Positions 55,420 through 63,813 of a stretch of 64,000 nucleotides of DNA are shown here, piece after piece. Numbering within the stretch: position 1 is the first letter of the stretch; every line of letters begins with the position of its first letter. Both the position numbers and the translations under genes were made by a program. The notes under the pieces are model-generated. The model searched no databases and had not been told where the DNA came from. It was given only the letters and a program-made list of their open reading frames with translations. Source of the stretch: JAJFHI01 sp050633705 (GTDB lineage: Bacteria; Pseudomonadota; Alphaproteobacteria; Rhizobiales; Hyphomicrobiaceae); the NCBI GenBank assembly GCA_050633705.1, contig JBOEGZ010000002.1, positions 124,001 through 188,000 on the forward strand. Direction: 5' to 3'.

Positions 55420-55781
55420 ATTTCGCCTTCCTTGGCGAAAATTTCATCTTCTTCGACGGTGCCGTATGCTTCGTGGATGCGTACAGCGAGCGCCAACCCC
55501 AATGCCAACGTCGCAACGCCGACAACGATTGCGGTGAGGATCAAGACATGGGGGAGTGGATTGGAATAGGTGGTGTATGCCTTATCGATGATCGGTGGCG
55601 TACCACCGAGAATTTTTGCTGGTGTCAGGTAAATCAAATAAACAGAGGTTTGAAACAAGCCAAGACCAATCAGCTTCTTGACCATGTTGCCGCGCGCGAT
55701 AACGATATAGAGCCCCGATACCATCAAAAAGATCGTGATGAAAAAATTGTAGTGCTGGGCAAAAGTCGTGACGAGATCCAT
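55416..55781 (-). CDS. Antiporter subunit MrpC/MnhC (NuoK-like)
   Basis: A 121-residue three-helix subunit homologous to NuoK. NFFITIFLMVSGLYIVIARGNMVKKLIGLGLFQTSVYLIYL and the third helix PLPHVLILTAIVVGVATLALGLAL are typical of MnhC. One-base overlap with the MrpB gene upstream and 4 bases with the D-like gene downstream. Confidence 0.94.
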   Translation of the reverse strand: MDLVTTFAQHYNFFITIFLMVSGLYIVIARGNMVKKLIGLGLFQTSVYLIYLTPAKILGGTPPIIDKAYTTYSNPLPHVLILTAIVVGVATLALGLALAVRIHEAYGTVEEDEIFAKEGEI

Positions 55782-56197
55782 CAGCGCCCCCGCTCAGTAA
55801 AAGCATAAAACATTGCTGTCATCGTCCCTGCCACTGTCACCAACACCCCTAGCTCCACAACAAAAATACCCCACTCATGAGCATGCAGGGCATCGCCGGC
55901 AAAACCGGAATAGTCGAGAAAATTGTTCCCTTGATAAAAACTAACGAGGCCAGTTCCTGCGTAAATTAAAACGCCGAGCGGAACCATAAATTCGACAACG
56001 CCTTGCGGTGCAATTTCCTTTGCCCGGCGCACACCAAAAATAATGGCGTACAAAATGATCATTCCAGCCGAGATCACGCCAGCCTGAAAACCACCGCCTG
56101 GGCCATAGTCGCCATGCATTTGCACATAAAGCGCAAACAAAAGCACAAATGGCAAAATAAGCTTTGTTCCGACACGTAAGATGACATCAAACTTCAT
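55781..56197 (-). CDS. Antiporter subunit MrpB/MnhB
   Basis: A 138-residue membrane subunit. LILPFVLLFALYVQMHGDYGPGGGFQAGVISAGMIILYAI is the MnhB/MrpB C-terminal-type domain with the conserved HG-x2-PGGGFQAG motif. The ATG at 56197 is preferred over the longer frame to 56275: an AGGGGGG ribosome-binding site precedes it and it overlaps the upstream gene by only 11 bases. Confidence 0.92.
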   Translation of the reverse strand: MKFDVILRVGTKLILPFVLLFALYVQMHGDYGPGGGFQAGVISAGMIILYAIIFGVRRAKEIAPQGVVEFMVPLGVLIYAGTGLVSFYQGNNFLDYSGFAGDALHAHEWGIFVVELGVLVTVAGTMTAMFYAFTERGR

Positions 56198-56783
56198 TGC
56201 CACCCCCCTTAGATCTGTCCACGATACCGTCTCGGCTATCCGAACTGTCTTCATCTTCGCGACGGCGGCGGCCACCGAGCAACATCAAAACGCCAATGCC
56301 TGCGGTAAAAATCACCGTCACTTCACCCATGGTGTCGAAACTACGAAAGTCTGCGAGCACGGCTGTAACAATGTTAGGTGGCATTAAATGATCACGTGAC
56401 ATTTCCACATAACGTGGCGCGGTGTGCTGATGAATAACCGTATCGGCCAGCCCGAATGCCGGCAACTGGAAGGTTCCCCAAACCAAAGCTGCACCGACAA
56501 CGATGCTAACGAACAGCGGAATGCCAACGTTGCGCGCTTGGGGATATTCGCGTGTGCCAGTCAAATAAAGCGTCGCCAATAGAATGACCGTTGAAATACC
56601 GGCACCAACAGAGGCCTCCGTCATTGCAACATCTACAGCATCTAATACCAGCATAACGCTAGCCATTAAGAAACTATAGACACTGGAAAGTATGACGACC
56701 GAGTACATATTGCGCTGACGAATAATCGCAACCGTGACGATTGCGAGCAAGGTCAACAACACAGTTATCGTAATCGTTTCCAC
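56187..56783 (-). CDS. MrpA C-terminal/MbhD-MbhE-like subunit (DUF4040)
   Basis: A 198-residue membrane protein. The N-terminal part is the MbhD/DUF4040 domain (LDAVDVAMTEASVGAGISTVI). The later segment (NIVTAVLADFRSFDTMGEVTVIFTAGIGVLMLL) matches the MbhE-like/MrpB N-terminal part that in MrpA follows DUF4040. So it represents the C-terminal third of MrpA as a separate protein, joined to an MbhE-like part. The charged tail RRRREDEDSSDSRD is cytoplasmic. Confidence 0.88.
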   Translation of the reverse strand: METITITVLLTLLAIVTVAIIRQRNMYSVVILSSVYSFLMASVMLVLDAVDVAMTEASVGAGISTVILLATLYLTGTREYPQARNVGIPLFVSIVVGAALVWGTFQLPAFGLADTVIHQHTAPRYVEMSRDHLMPPNIVTAVLADFRSFDTMGEVTVIFTAGIGVLMLLGGRRRREDEDSSDSRDGIVDRSKGGGNEV

Positions 56784-56798
56784 GAGCCTGCGCCTTCC

Positions 56799-57224
56799 TT
56801 ATTCGTCAATTTTTGGATTGGACGTTATGTCCGCCGAATCTTTATCACGATCACTGCGCTCATCAGTCCGTTCCGATTGAGATGGCGAAGTATGGGTCGC
56901 ATAAGCGCGTCGGTCGTGCGCCAAATCAGGTTTGATCTGTTCGTGCAACGCTGCCTGTGCCAACGCATGTGCCGCCACTGGACCTGTGAAGAAAAACAAG
57001 GCCAAGATAAAAATCAACTTTAACGCCACCAGCGAAAGACCGGCTTGCAGAATAAGGCCGAGAATAAGCAGCCCGCCTCCCATCGTGTCGATGACGCTTG
57101 CCGCGTGCATACGTGTATAAACGTCCGGCATACGAATGAGCCCAACAGCACCTGTGACAACAAAAAAACTGCCCGCGATAATCAAGACCCAACTCAAAAC
57201 ATCCAAAACGTCGGCGATAATCAT
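56799..57224 (-). CDS. Antiporter subunit MrpG/MnhG
   Basis: A 141-residue subunit. The first 85 residues are classic MnhG (GSFFVVTGAVGLIRMPDVYTRMHAASVIDTMGGGLLILG) with three helices. The last 55 residues form a charged, disordered tail (Ser/Asp/Arg-rich), longer than usual. It overlaps MrpF by 4 bases. Confidence 0.93.
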   Translation of the reverse strand: MIIADVLDVLSWVLIIAGSFFVVTGAVGLIRMPDVYTRMHAASVIDTMGGGLLILGLILQAGLSLVALKLIFILALFFFTGPVAAHALAQAALHEQIKPDLAHDRRAYATHTSPSQSERTDERSDRDKDSADITSNPKIDE

Positions 57225-57535
57225 GTTGCCGCCTCCTGATTTGGTGATGACGTCTCGTTATCTTCGTCTTCTTCGACGTCATAAGCGAGATCGCCGTGGC
57301 GGAAGAACTTCAACACAGCCAAGGTGCCGATGAGATTTAGAAATCCGTATGTCAAAGCAATATCAAGCCATTCCGGCCGACCAAGAAGGAAGCCAAAGAC
57401 CGCGAGCAGTAATATTGCCAACGTGCCGATGGTGTTACCAGCCAGCAGGCGATCAAACACTGTTGGACCGCGAAGCGCAGCTGCGACAGCCAGAGCCATG
57501 GCAACCAGCACGGCAATCGTTGCAAACGTAAACAT
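57221..57535 (-). CDS. Antiporter subunit MrpF/MnhF
   Basis: A 104-residue three-helix subunit. GPTVFDRLLAGNTIGTLAILLLAVFGFLLGRPEWLDIALTYGFLNLIGTLAVLKF is MnhF-typical (conserved Asp in DRLLA, Asp in LDIAL). It overlaps MrpE by one base and MrpG by four. Confidence 0.93.
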   Translation of the reverse strand: MFTFATIAVLVAMALAVAAALRGPTVFDRLLAGNTIGTLAILLLAVFGFLLGRPEWLDIALTYGFLNLIGTLAVLKFFRHGDLAYDVEEDEDNETSSPNQEAAT

Positions 57536-58011
57536 CAGTCGCGCACCTTCTCAAAATCAACAACGCGCCGGTTCATGACACCAGCTTCCAAATCTTGGGC
57601 TCCTTCAAGCTCCAAGGCATGCACCGTCAGTTGATTGCCTGAAACGCCCGTTGTGATGGTTCCTGGCGTCAATGTAATTGAATTTGCATACGTCGCGATG
57701 CCAACAGCCGTCTTTTGACTGGCTGTCACGACTGTCATCGTCGGGGTGATTGGCAGTTTTGGAGACCAAATGATCTTCGTAACGTTGAGTGCTGACTTAA
57801 CGATCTCAACAATCAGCCATGGAAAAAAGGTCACCGCGCCATAAAGCCACTTAATCGGAAAACCTTCATCGTCCAAGTCATACATTCGCTGGGCTATTGC
57901 CACGCAGGCAAGTGAGCATACGGCACCCAATACAACCAAAAAAGCTGTGTAGTGCCCGGATAATGCCAGCCAGAATAAAAACAGGCCTGCTGAGAGGCTT
58001 ATTGCGCGCAT
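57535..58011 (-). CDS. Antiporter subunit MrpE/MnhE
   Basis: A 158-residue subunit, first gene of the operon. Two membrane helices near 5-20 and 20-36, then KWLYGAVTFFPWLIVEIVKSALNVTKIIWSP and a soluble C-terminal domain with YANSITLTPGTIT and VHALE, as in MnhE. The promoter for the whole operon is expected in 58012-58598. Confidence 0.93.
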   Translation of the reverse strand: MRAISLSAGLFLFWLALSGHYTAFLVVLGAVCSLACVAIAQRMYDLDDEGFPIKWLYGAVTFFPWLIVEIVKSALNVTKIIWSPKLPITPTMTVVTASQKTAVGIATYANSITLTPGTITTGVSGNQLTVHALELEGAQDLEAGVMNRRVVDFEKVRD

Positions 58012-58598
58012 GAAAAGACAATTCCCCTATCGGACAAAATCACGAAAGCGATCCATAAATGGCGTGCCCTCGATTTACGAGCTTCGGCTGGCGTTGTCAC
58101 TAACCCTTTAAAACTGCATTTCATAGTTATTTCGAGCCGCCGCGACAGCAAAAACTCCATAAACAAAAAAACCATGGACAAACATGTTGGCTAAGCCACA
58201 GCCAGTCGGCCAACACCGGCCAAACGAACACCAAGCTTCTCTAGCCGATACGTCTAGCCCTGCGGTGAAAACAACCAATTAAGCAACTTCATGCATATGC
58301 ACATTCTTTATTCTCCACAAGGGTGTAATTGCCCAGATAAAGCCCTTCTCAGGCCAATAAAGCGCCGGAGTGTAAGCGTTCATATTGGGTTCAGATAAGA
58401 TCTTGCAGTGTGGAAATACGCTGGGGCTTGATGTCGGAATCGGGAACAACTGGTTGTTTACAGCCACCCGCATTGGGCTCCGAAAGATTTCTAGGCATGA
58501 ACGAAGACATTCATGCCAGACAACGCGATCCGGACCGGATTTTTCGCAGAAGATCGTCCTGCGATCCCGATATGGCGCAATGAACTGAGGACATTAAG
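58012..58598. promoter_or_regulatory. Long divergent intergenic region with a hairpin and a doubtful tiny frame
   Basis: These 587 bases lie between the antiporter operon and the Arg-rich protein gene, so both promoters should be here. A perfect 8-bp hairpin (GGCATGAA-CGAAGACA-TTCATGCC, 58494-58517) stands 81 bases before the Arg-rich protein gene and could be an operator or leader structure. A 34-codon minus-strand frame from ATG at 58383 to 58279 reads MNAYTPALYWPEKGFIWAI onward and looks protein-like, but has no clear ribosome-binding site. No known RNA family was recognised. Confidence 0.4.
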
Positions 58599-59024
58599 AT
58601 GAAGAACACCTTGAAAGCCTGCGCATTCCTGGTCGCCGCAAGCGGTCTCGCCATGTCAGCGACGACGGCTTCAGCACTCGAGCCTCGCGCGGCTTCAGCG
58701 CAAAACACCGCGGCCATCACCGGCAAAGCACACACACCCATTAAGCTTGCAAAAAAAGCAACAGTGCAGAAAAAAATTGTCGTCGCTGGTCGACGCGGCA
58801 GACGCGGCCGGCGCGGCGCCGCAATCGGGCTTGGTATCATCGCCGGTGTTGCAACCGCTGCAATTTTGAGCAGCAGAGCACATGCGCACAGACGCCACTA
58901 TAACAGCTATGGCTACACACGCTCGCGGCGCCACTACAATCGTTGTGATCGTTGGGAATACCGCTGTCACGAACTTGGTGTTCGCCGCGCATGCCGGAAA
59001 TTCTACAACCGCTGTCGCTATTAA
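58599..59024 (+). CDS. Small exported Arg-rich, Cys-containing protein
   Basis: A 141-residue protein. A signal peptide covers about 1-26 (MKNTLKACAFLVAASGLAM, cleavage near ASA). Then a basic patch GRRGRRGRRG, a glycine-zipper-like hydrophobic segment (GAAIGLGIIAGVATAAIL near 73-90), and a His/Tyr/Arg-rich tail with four cysteines (NRCDRWEYRCHELGVRRACRKFYNRCRY). GAGGA lies 8 bases before the ATG. Similar small envelope proteins are frequent in Hyphomicrobiales but uncharacterised. A strong terminator follows, so it is a single-gene transcript. Confidence 0.78.
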   Translation: MKNTLKACAFLVAASGLAMSATTASALEPRAASAQNTAAITGKAHTPIKLAKKATVQKKIVVAGRRGRRGRRGAAIGLGIIAGVATAAILSSRAHAHRRHYNSYGYTRSRRHYNRCDRWEYRCHELGVRRACRKFYNRCRY

Positions 59025-59151
59025 GCCGTCGACCAAGGTTGCCAAACTGCAAGGCAAGACTGCAAGACTGGTCGCCACGACCAGACAGTCAAAACGCCAA
59101 ACCCGCATGGACGTCACCAAACAGGTTGCCTCTCGCGGGACGTGAATAAAC

Positions 59152-59194
59152 AAAAAAGCGCTCCACCCCAAAAAAGGTGGAGTGCTTTTTTGTT
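59152..59194 (+). terminator. Intrinsic terminator after the Arg-rich protein gene
   Basis: A-run plus GCGCTCCACC pairs with GGTGGAGTGC (one G-T pair) around CCAAAAAA, followed by TTTTTTGTTT. A strong stem with U-tract about 130 bases after the stop. The A-run before it makes it partly bidirectional. Confidence 0.9.
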
Positions 59195-59483
59195 TGCACC
59201 AAATCTACAAATCGCCACGAGCACTCTTGGTTTGGAGCACTGACGGATTAACCGGCCTAACGGTCGACAGTAAAAACAAGTCCGAGTTGCAGGGGCAATA
59301 AATGTTCGTCTTTCGTTCGACGAAAATCTCTGCAATAACCATGTTCTAGAGTTTGAACCTCTGGTCTTTTCATACCCGACTTTAAGAGTGTCGGTGTGGG
59401 GCTTTGCCAACCAACAAGGGCGCAAAGCAATAAGAGCCGGGGTTTGTTGTATCAGTATGCGTTTTGACAGTGAGTAGCGTTTG
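59195..59483. promoter_or_regulatory. Upstream region of ccrM
   Basis: These 289 bases lie between the terminator and ccrM and must hold the ccrM promoter. A TTAACC element (59246-59251) resembles a half of the CtrA box, but no second half at the right spacing is clear, so CtrA control is only a possibility. Confidence 0.35.
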
Positions 59484-60617
59484 ATGAGTGAGCGTCGCCG
59501 TAGCCGCCGTGTGCCCAACCTAAAAAGCCGTCTGATTGTTGGGGACTGTCTTGAAGCCCTACGTCGATTGCCAGACGCCAGCGTCGATCTTGTCTTTGCA
59601 GACCCGCCCTATAACTTACAACTCGATGGCGAATTGCTCCGGCCCAACAACACGCGTGTTGACGGTGTCGACAACGACTGGGACAAGTTCTCATCCTTTG
59701 CCGCTTACGACGAATTCTGCCGGGAGTGGCTTGGAGAGTGTCGCCGCGTCTTGAAACCAGACGGTGCCATGTGGTTGATCGGCTCTTATCACAACGTGTT
59801 TCGTCTCGGTGTCGCACTTCAAGACTTAGGATATTGGATTTTAAACGATGTCGTTTGGCGCAAAACAAATCCAATGCCGAATTTTCGCGGCCGCCGCTTC
59901 ACCAACGCCCATGAAACCCTAATTTGGGCATCACGCGATCAAAAGTCGAAATACACCTTCAATTATGAATCTTTGAAATCGGCCAACGACGATGTGCAGA
60001 TGCGGTCCGATTGGCTGTTTCCGATTTGTGCAGGCCCAGAACGTCTGAAAGACGACGAAGGCAAGAAAACTCATCCAACTCAAAAGCCGGAAGCACTGCT
60101 GCATCGCATCATCCTCGGGACGACGAACCCAGGTGATGTCGTGCTGGATCCGTTCTTTGGAACTGGCACCACTGGCGCCGTTGCCAAACGCCTAGGACGG
60201 CGTTGGATTGGTATTGAACGCGACAAGACTTACGCCACTGCGGCTCAAACGCGGATAGCTGAGGTAAAACCACTCAAGGCTGCAAATCTGGAAACGCAAC
60301 GATCAAAACGTGCAGAACCTCGTGTCCCATTTGGCACGCTCATCGAGCTTGGTATCGTAAAACCCGGCCTGAAACTGTTTGGTCCACGTGGTCAATTCCA
60401 CGCCGAAGTTCGGGCTGATGGCACCCTACATACAGGACAAGCACAAGGCTCAATCCACCGCATTGGAGCCCAAGTTCAAGGCAAAACCGCTTGTAATGGT
60501 TGGACTTTTTGGCACTACAAGGACGGCGGCGACTTACAGCCGATCGATGTCTTACGCGACGAGGCCAAACGCCAGCTTGGGCTTTTACCAGCGCAAAATA
60601 TGATGGCTGCCGAATAA
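59484..60617 (+). CDS. ccrM: Cell-cycle adenine-N6 DNA methyltransferase, CcrM type
   Basis: A 377-residue beta-class methyltransferase that methylates GANTC in alphaproteobacteria. The catalytic DPPYN is at 40-44, the SAM loop DPFFGTGTT at 222-230, and the KTNPMPNFRGRRFTNAHETLIWA and HPTQKPEALL segments match CcrM closely. The C-terminal RAMA-type domain (about 280-377, GTLIELGIVKPGLKL, NGWTFWHY) is the CcrM DNA-binding extension. No restriction partner is nearby, consistent with an orphan regulatory enzyme. ATG at 59484 is used rather than the adjacent TTG. Confidence 0.95.
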   Translation: MSERRRSRRVPNLKSRLIVGDCLEALRRLPDASVDLVFADPPYNLQLDGELLRPNNTRVDGVDNDWDKFSSFAAYDEFCREWLGECRRVLKPDGAMWLIGSYHNVFRLGVALQDLGYWILNDVVWRKTNPMPNFRGRRFTNAHETLIWASRDQKSKYTFNYESLKSANDDVQMRSDWLFPICAGPERLKDDEGKKTHPTQKPEALLHRIILGTTNPGDVVLDPFFGTGTTGAVAKRLGRRWIGIERDKTYATAAQTRIAEVKPLKAANLETQRSKRAEPRVPFGTLIELGIVKPGLKLFGPRGQFHAEVRADGTLHTGQAQGSIHRIGAQVQGKTACNGWTFWHYKDGGDLQPIDVLRDEAKRQLGLLPAQNMMAAE

Positions 60618-60783
60618 CGCCTCGTATTTGCCTGCATGGTGCCGCGTTTGTTAGCTTCAAAAGCACAATAGTTAGCCGTCTAGGTTCAACCTCGGCTAAA
60701 AAAGCTTTTGCAGGACGAGATGGATATTCTTTCAGGATATTCAGTTCGCTTGTGTTCGTTTATTTCGCGTACAGGACGGAGCC

Positions 60784-62166
60784 ATGCTCTCATCTATTCA
60801 CCCTGAAAATTTGAGTTCTGCATTGTCTGATATGCGCAATGCTGCAGCAAAACCGGCTGACACCGCCGAAGCGTTGCTCGACATTCTAAAGTTCATACAT
60901 AACCGCACGATCTCGATTGATGTTTCAGGCGCAGACCAAGTGGCACTTCGTGAAACCGCGCCTTTGGCAATGCAGGCCATTGATGAAATCTACTATGAAC
61001 TGCGGCGGCGTCTTTCTGAGTGGAAAGACAAAGACATCTTCACGGCTGCAAATCAACATGCGCTGCGTGAGGCGCTGCGCATGATGCGTTATGCCAAGGA
61101 TATTCTCGGTGAAATATGGATCGACCACGATCGAATAGATGAAAACGACCCGCTTTATCGCGCCTTTTCAGGGCGCTATCACAACACCAACACGCATCCA
61201 GATTTTTCTAACACTGACGCAATCGCATTTCAGTCTGGCGATGTCATTTTGATGCGTGGCAGTGCACATAACAGCGCCGCGATTTCAATGATTGGCGATA
61301 TCGACTCTCAGTTTAGTCACGCAGCATTGGTCTACATCGATCCAGACGGCAAACACTGGGTCATCGAAAGCTTGATCCATATCGGTGCACACATCACGCC
61401 GCTTGAAAATTCACTGCGGGCTGGAGCTGCCCGAGCCCTTGTGTTCCGGCACAGTGATGCAGCTCTGGCTGCCGAGGCGGCGAAATTTATGCACGACCAC
61501 GTGGCCCGATCACGCGATGGGCGCAAACCGCCGATCTTGTATGATTTCTCCATGCGGTTGGATGGTGGGCGTAACCTGTTTTGCTCCAAACTCATTCGCC
61601 AAGCCTTTATTGCCGCCAGCAAAGGTCGTTTAAAATTGCCCGCGCATTGCACGGTCCTCGGCATGAAAAACCGTGATTTCTTCAAACGCATTGGCGTCAG
61701 GACACGCCACACCTTCGCCCCTGGCGACATGGAATTGGAACCGGAATTTGATCTCATTGCCGAGTGGCGCGACTACCGGCTGACATCTCGTTTGCGTTTG
61801 CAAGACGTCACCATGGCAAAGTTCTTCGAGTGGATGGACACGCGCGATTACACCTTCCGCGAGACACTCGTCATTCGCTTGGTCTCTTGGTTTGGGCGTC
61901 TGTCTGGTCAGCTTTCAGAAACTGCCAAAAGTCTCATTGAAGACGTTGTTCCAAGAGTTCCGCGCAACATGAAACGGCGCACCATTGCAGCCGTCGCGAT
62001 GCTGCATAAAACGGCTGATCCCGTTGTCAAAGCTCTGGAAGAACTTGAAGACCAGCACATTCGTGAAACCGGCTTGCCCATGCCACCGCAAATGATCCGC
62101 CATCATCTAGAAGAGATGCGGAAAGAGACTAACGGCCATATTGGATATCTAAGACCGCAAGGATGA
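60784..62166 (+). CDS. YiiX/YebB-like papain-fold (NlpC/P60 superfamily) protein
   Basis: A 460-residue protein. The N-terminal 140 residues are helical. The central domain near 145-290 has DAIAFQSGDVILMRG, FSHAALVYIDPDGKHWVIES (catalytic His) and NLFCSKLIRQAF (catalytic Cys in the YiiX-type permuted order). The C-terminal 150 residues are helical and basic. Such enzymes hydrolyse lipids, amides or peptidoglycan; the target is not known. There is no signal peptide. It lies 166 bases after ccrM on the same strand, with a hairpin (60672-60699) between. Confidence 0.8.
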   Translation: MLSSIHPENLSSALSDMRNAAAKPADTAEALLDILKFIHNRTISIDVSGADQVALRETAPLAMQAIDEIYYELRRRLSEWKDKDIFTAANQHALREALRMMRYAKDILGEIWIDHDRIDENDPLYRAFSGRYHNTNTHPDFSNTDAIAFQSGDVILMRGSAHNSAAISMIGDIDSQFSHAALVYIDPDGKHWVIESLIHIGAHITPLENSLRAGAARALVFRHSDAALAAEAAKFMHDHVARSRDGRKPPILYDFSMRLDGGRNLFCSKLIRQAFIAASKGRLKLPAHCTVLGMKNRDFFKRIGVRTRHTFAPGDMELEPEFDLIAEWRDYRLTSRLRLQDVTMAKFFEWMDTRDYTFRETLVIRLVSWFGRLSGQLSETAKSLIEDVVPRVPRNMKRRTIAAVAMLHKTADPVVKALEELEDQHIRETGLPMPPQMIRHHLEEMRKETNGHIGYLRPQG

Positions 62167-62185
62167 GGGCCTGACGAAAAACGCC

Positions 62186-62434
62186 TTATTCCTGTGCCCG
62201 TTTGAACCGCCGTGTCACAATAAGCAGGATTGCCGCCGGGCAAAGTCCCAAGAAGGCATACGTCGCAATGTGTGAAAAGACAGCCTTACGGTGCGCAGAA
62301 ATCGTCGCCGGGTCTGTTGCCGAAATATCCAGTGGAATGCGCGGCCAGTCGTGCCAACACGTGTATGCGGCCCACCCGAGCCACGCCAAACAAGCAACAG
62401 ACAATACGATAACGACAAAGCGTGAAAGTGTCAT
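62186..62434 (-). CDS. Small two-helix membrane protein downstream of mutY
   Basis: An 82-residue protein with membrane segments near 5-25 and 54-73 and a Trp-rich loop (CWHDWPRIPLDISATDP). Its ATG overlaps the mutY stop by 4 bases (ATGA), so it is coupled to mutY. No family recognised. Confidence 0.7.
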   Translation of the reverse strand: MTLSRFVVIVLSVACLAWLGWAAYTCWHDWPRIPLDISATDPATISAHRKAVFSHIATYAFLGLCPAAILLIVTRRFKRAQE

Positions 62435-63594
62435 ACAGCCTCCAACCCATGGGCAATGACCTTGCGCATAACGCTTGGCAAGGCTTCCTTCTCGAGTTTA
62501 CGACGGCCAACCCATTTGCAACGCTGCGGTTCTGCCCACAAAAGGGGTGCCGCATCATTCGGCACGACGGCGCGATAGACCATCAATTCTAACTTAAAAT
62601 GCGTAAACGTGTGGGTCACAATGCCTGGCACCGGAACCCAGTTTGCTTTAACTGGTGCGGTGCGCAGCACGTCCTTTGTCTCCAACCATTTGTCCTGCCA
62701 GGGTGTTGAGGGAACCTCCATCATACCACCAAGCAAGCCGGCCTCTTCTCGCCGCCGCAAAAGTACAAACCCATCTTCACGTTGCGCCAGAAACGCAACA
62801 CCCAGACGAACTGGTCGCGCCACTTTGGCCGCTTTACGTGGCAGAGACGGCGCAATGCCAAGCGCTGCACCATGACAATCCTGTTGCAATGGACACATCA
62901 AACAAGACGGATTGCGTGGCGTACATACCGTTGCTCCAAGATCCATCATCGCCTGGGCAAAGTCGCCAGGTCGGTTTTGCGGGGTCAATGTGGCAGCGAG
63001 TTTCTTGAGTTCCGATTTGGCCTTCGGCAACTTTGTTTTAATCGCAAACAATCGTGAGATCACCCGCTCAATGTTTCCATCAACCGGCGTTGCATGTTCT
63101 CCAAACGCAATGGCTGCAATCGCCGCGGCCGTATAGGGACCAATCCCCGGCAGCTTGATCAGTTCGGTTTCGCTGCGTGGAAACTTCCCACCATGCAAGC
63201 CTGCAACATCATCGGCGCACTTTTTTAAGTTGCGCGCTCGTGAGTAATAGCCAAGCCCCGCCCACTCCGCCAAAACGTCATCTAAGGAGGCGGCAGCAAG
63301 CTTATTCACGCTTGGCCAGCGTGCCAAAAATTTTTCGTAACAGGGAATGACGGCTTTTACGGTCGTCTGCTGCAACATGATCTCTGACAACCAGATCCGG
63401 TAAGGATCGGGCGTCTTTCGGCCCCGCCCAAATCGACGCCAGGGCAAATCTCGACGTTCTGCATCGTACCAATCGAGCAAAGCCTCGACTGTCGCTGGCC
63501 CTGCCGGTCGTAGCGGCAGTTGATTTTGCACCCGTCCTGTCACACCAAGTCCAAATCCAATTTTGATCAAACGAATCAAGTCATGTTGTGCCAT
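62431..63594 (-). CDS. mutY: A/G-specific adenine glycosylase
   Basis: A 387-residue DNA repair enzyme removing adenine opposite 8-oxoguanine. It has LPWRRFGRGRKTPDPYRIWLSEIMLQQT, the helix-hairpin-helix LPGIGPYTAAAIAAIAFGE followed by the catalytic Asp in TPVDGNIERV, the 4Fe-4S motif C-X6-C-X2-C-X5-C (CTPRNPSC..C.....C), and a C-terminal Nudix-like domain recognising 8-oxoG. The start is uncertain: the ATG at 63594 is chosen, but the conserved part begins about 30 residues in, and a GTG at 63654 is possible. Divergent from dciA. Confidence 0.95.
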   Translation of the reverse strand: MAQHDLIRLIKIGFGLGVTGRVQNQLPLRPAGPATVEALLDWYDAERRDLPWRRFGRGRKTPDPYRIWLSEIMLQQTTVKAVIPCYEKFLARWPSVNKLAAASLDDVLAEWAGLGYYSRARNLKKCADDVAGLHGGKFPRSETELIKLPGIGPYTAAAIAAIAFGEHATPVDGNIERVISRLFAIKTKLPKAKSELKKLAATLTPQNRPGDFAQAMMDLGATVCTPRNPSCLMCPLQQDCHGAALGIAPSLPRKAAKVARPVRLGVAFLAQREDGFVLLRRREEAGLLGGMMEVPSTPWQDKWLETKDVLRTAPVKANWVPVPGIVTHTFTHFKLELMVYRAVVPNDAAPLLWAEPQRCKWVGRRKLEKEALPSVMRKVIAHGLEAV

Positions 63595-63813
63595 GGTAGC
63601 GGTTATCTCGGCCACACCGGTCGGCAAAAAAGCCCCACAAATCCAGTCATCCACGAGGATTGTCGTTTACGACGTATCCTTGAGCTTGGTTTTCAGGCTT
63701 TCTCGACTTTAGATCACGCAACGACAAACGTTTTCGTTCACCTGCTTATTTGGCTCTTGGCTTTTGCCAGCTCGTTGCAACTTCCTAAAGACTGCGTCCT
63801 GGAGACTTCAACT

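Noticed and set aside
60672..60699. TTAGCCG/CGGCTAA hairpin after ccrM as its terminator
   Set aside because: It is followed by A residues on the ccrM strand, not T; it could only act on the opposite strand, where no gene needs it.
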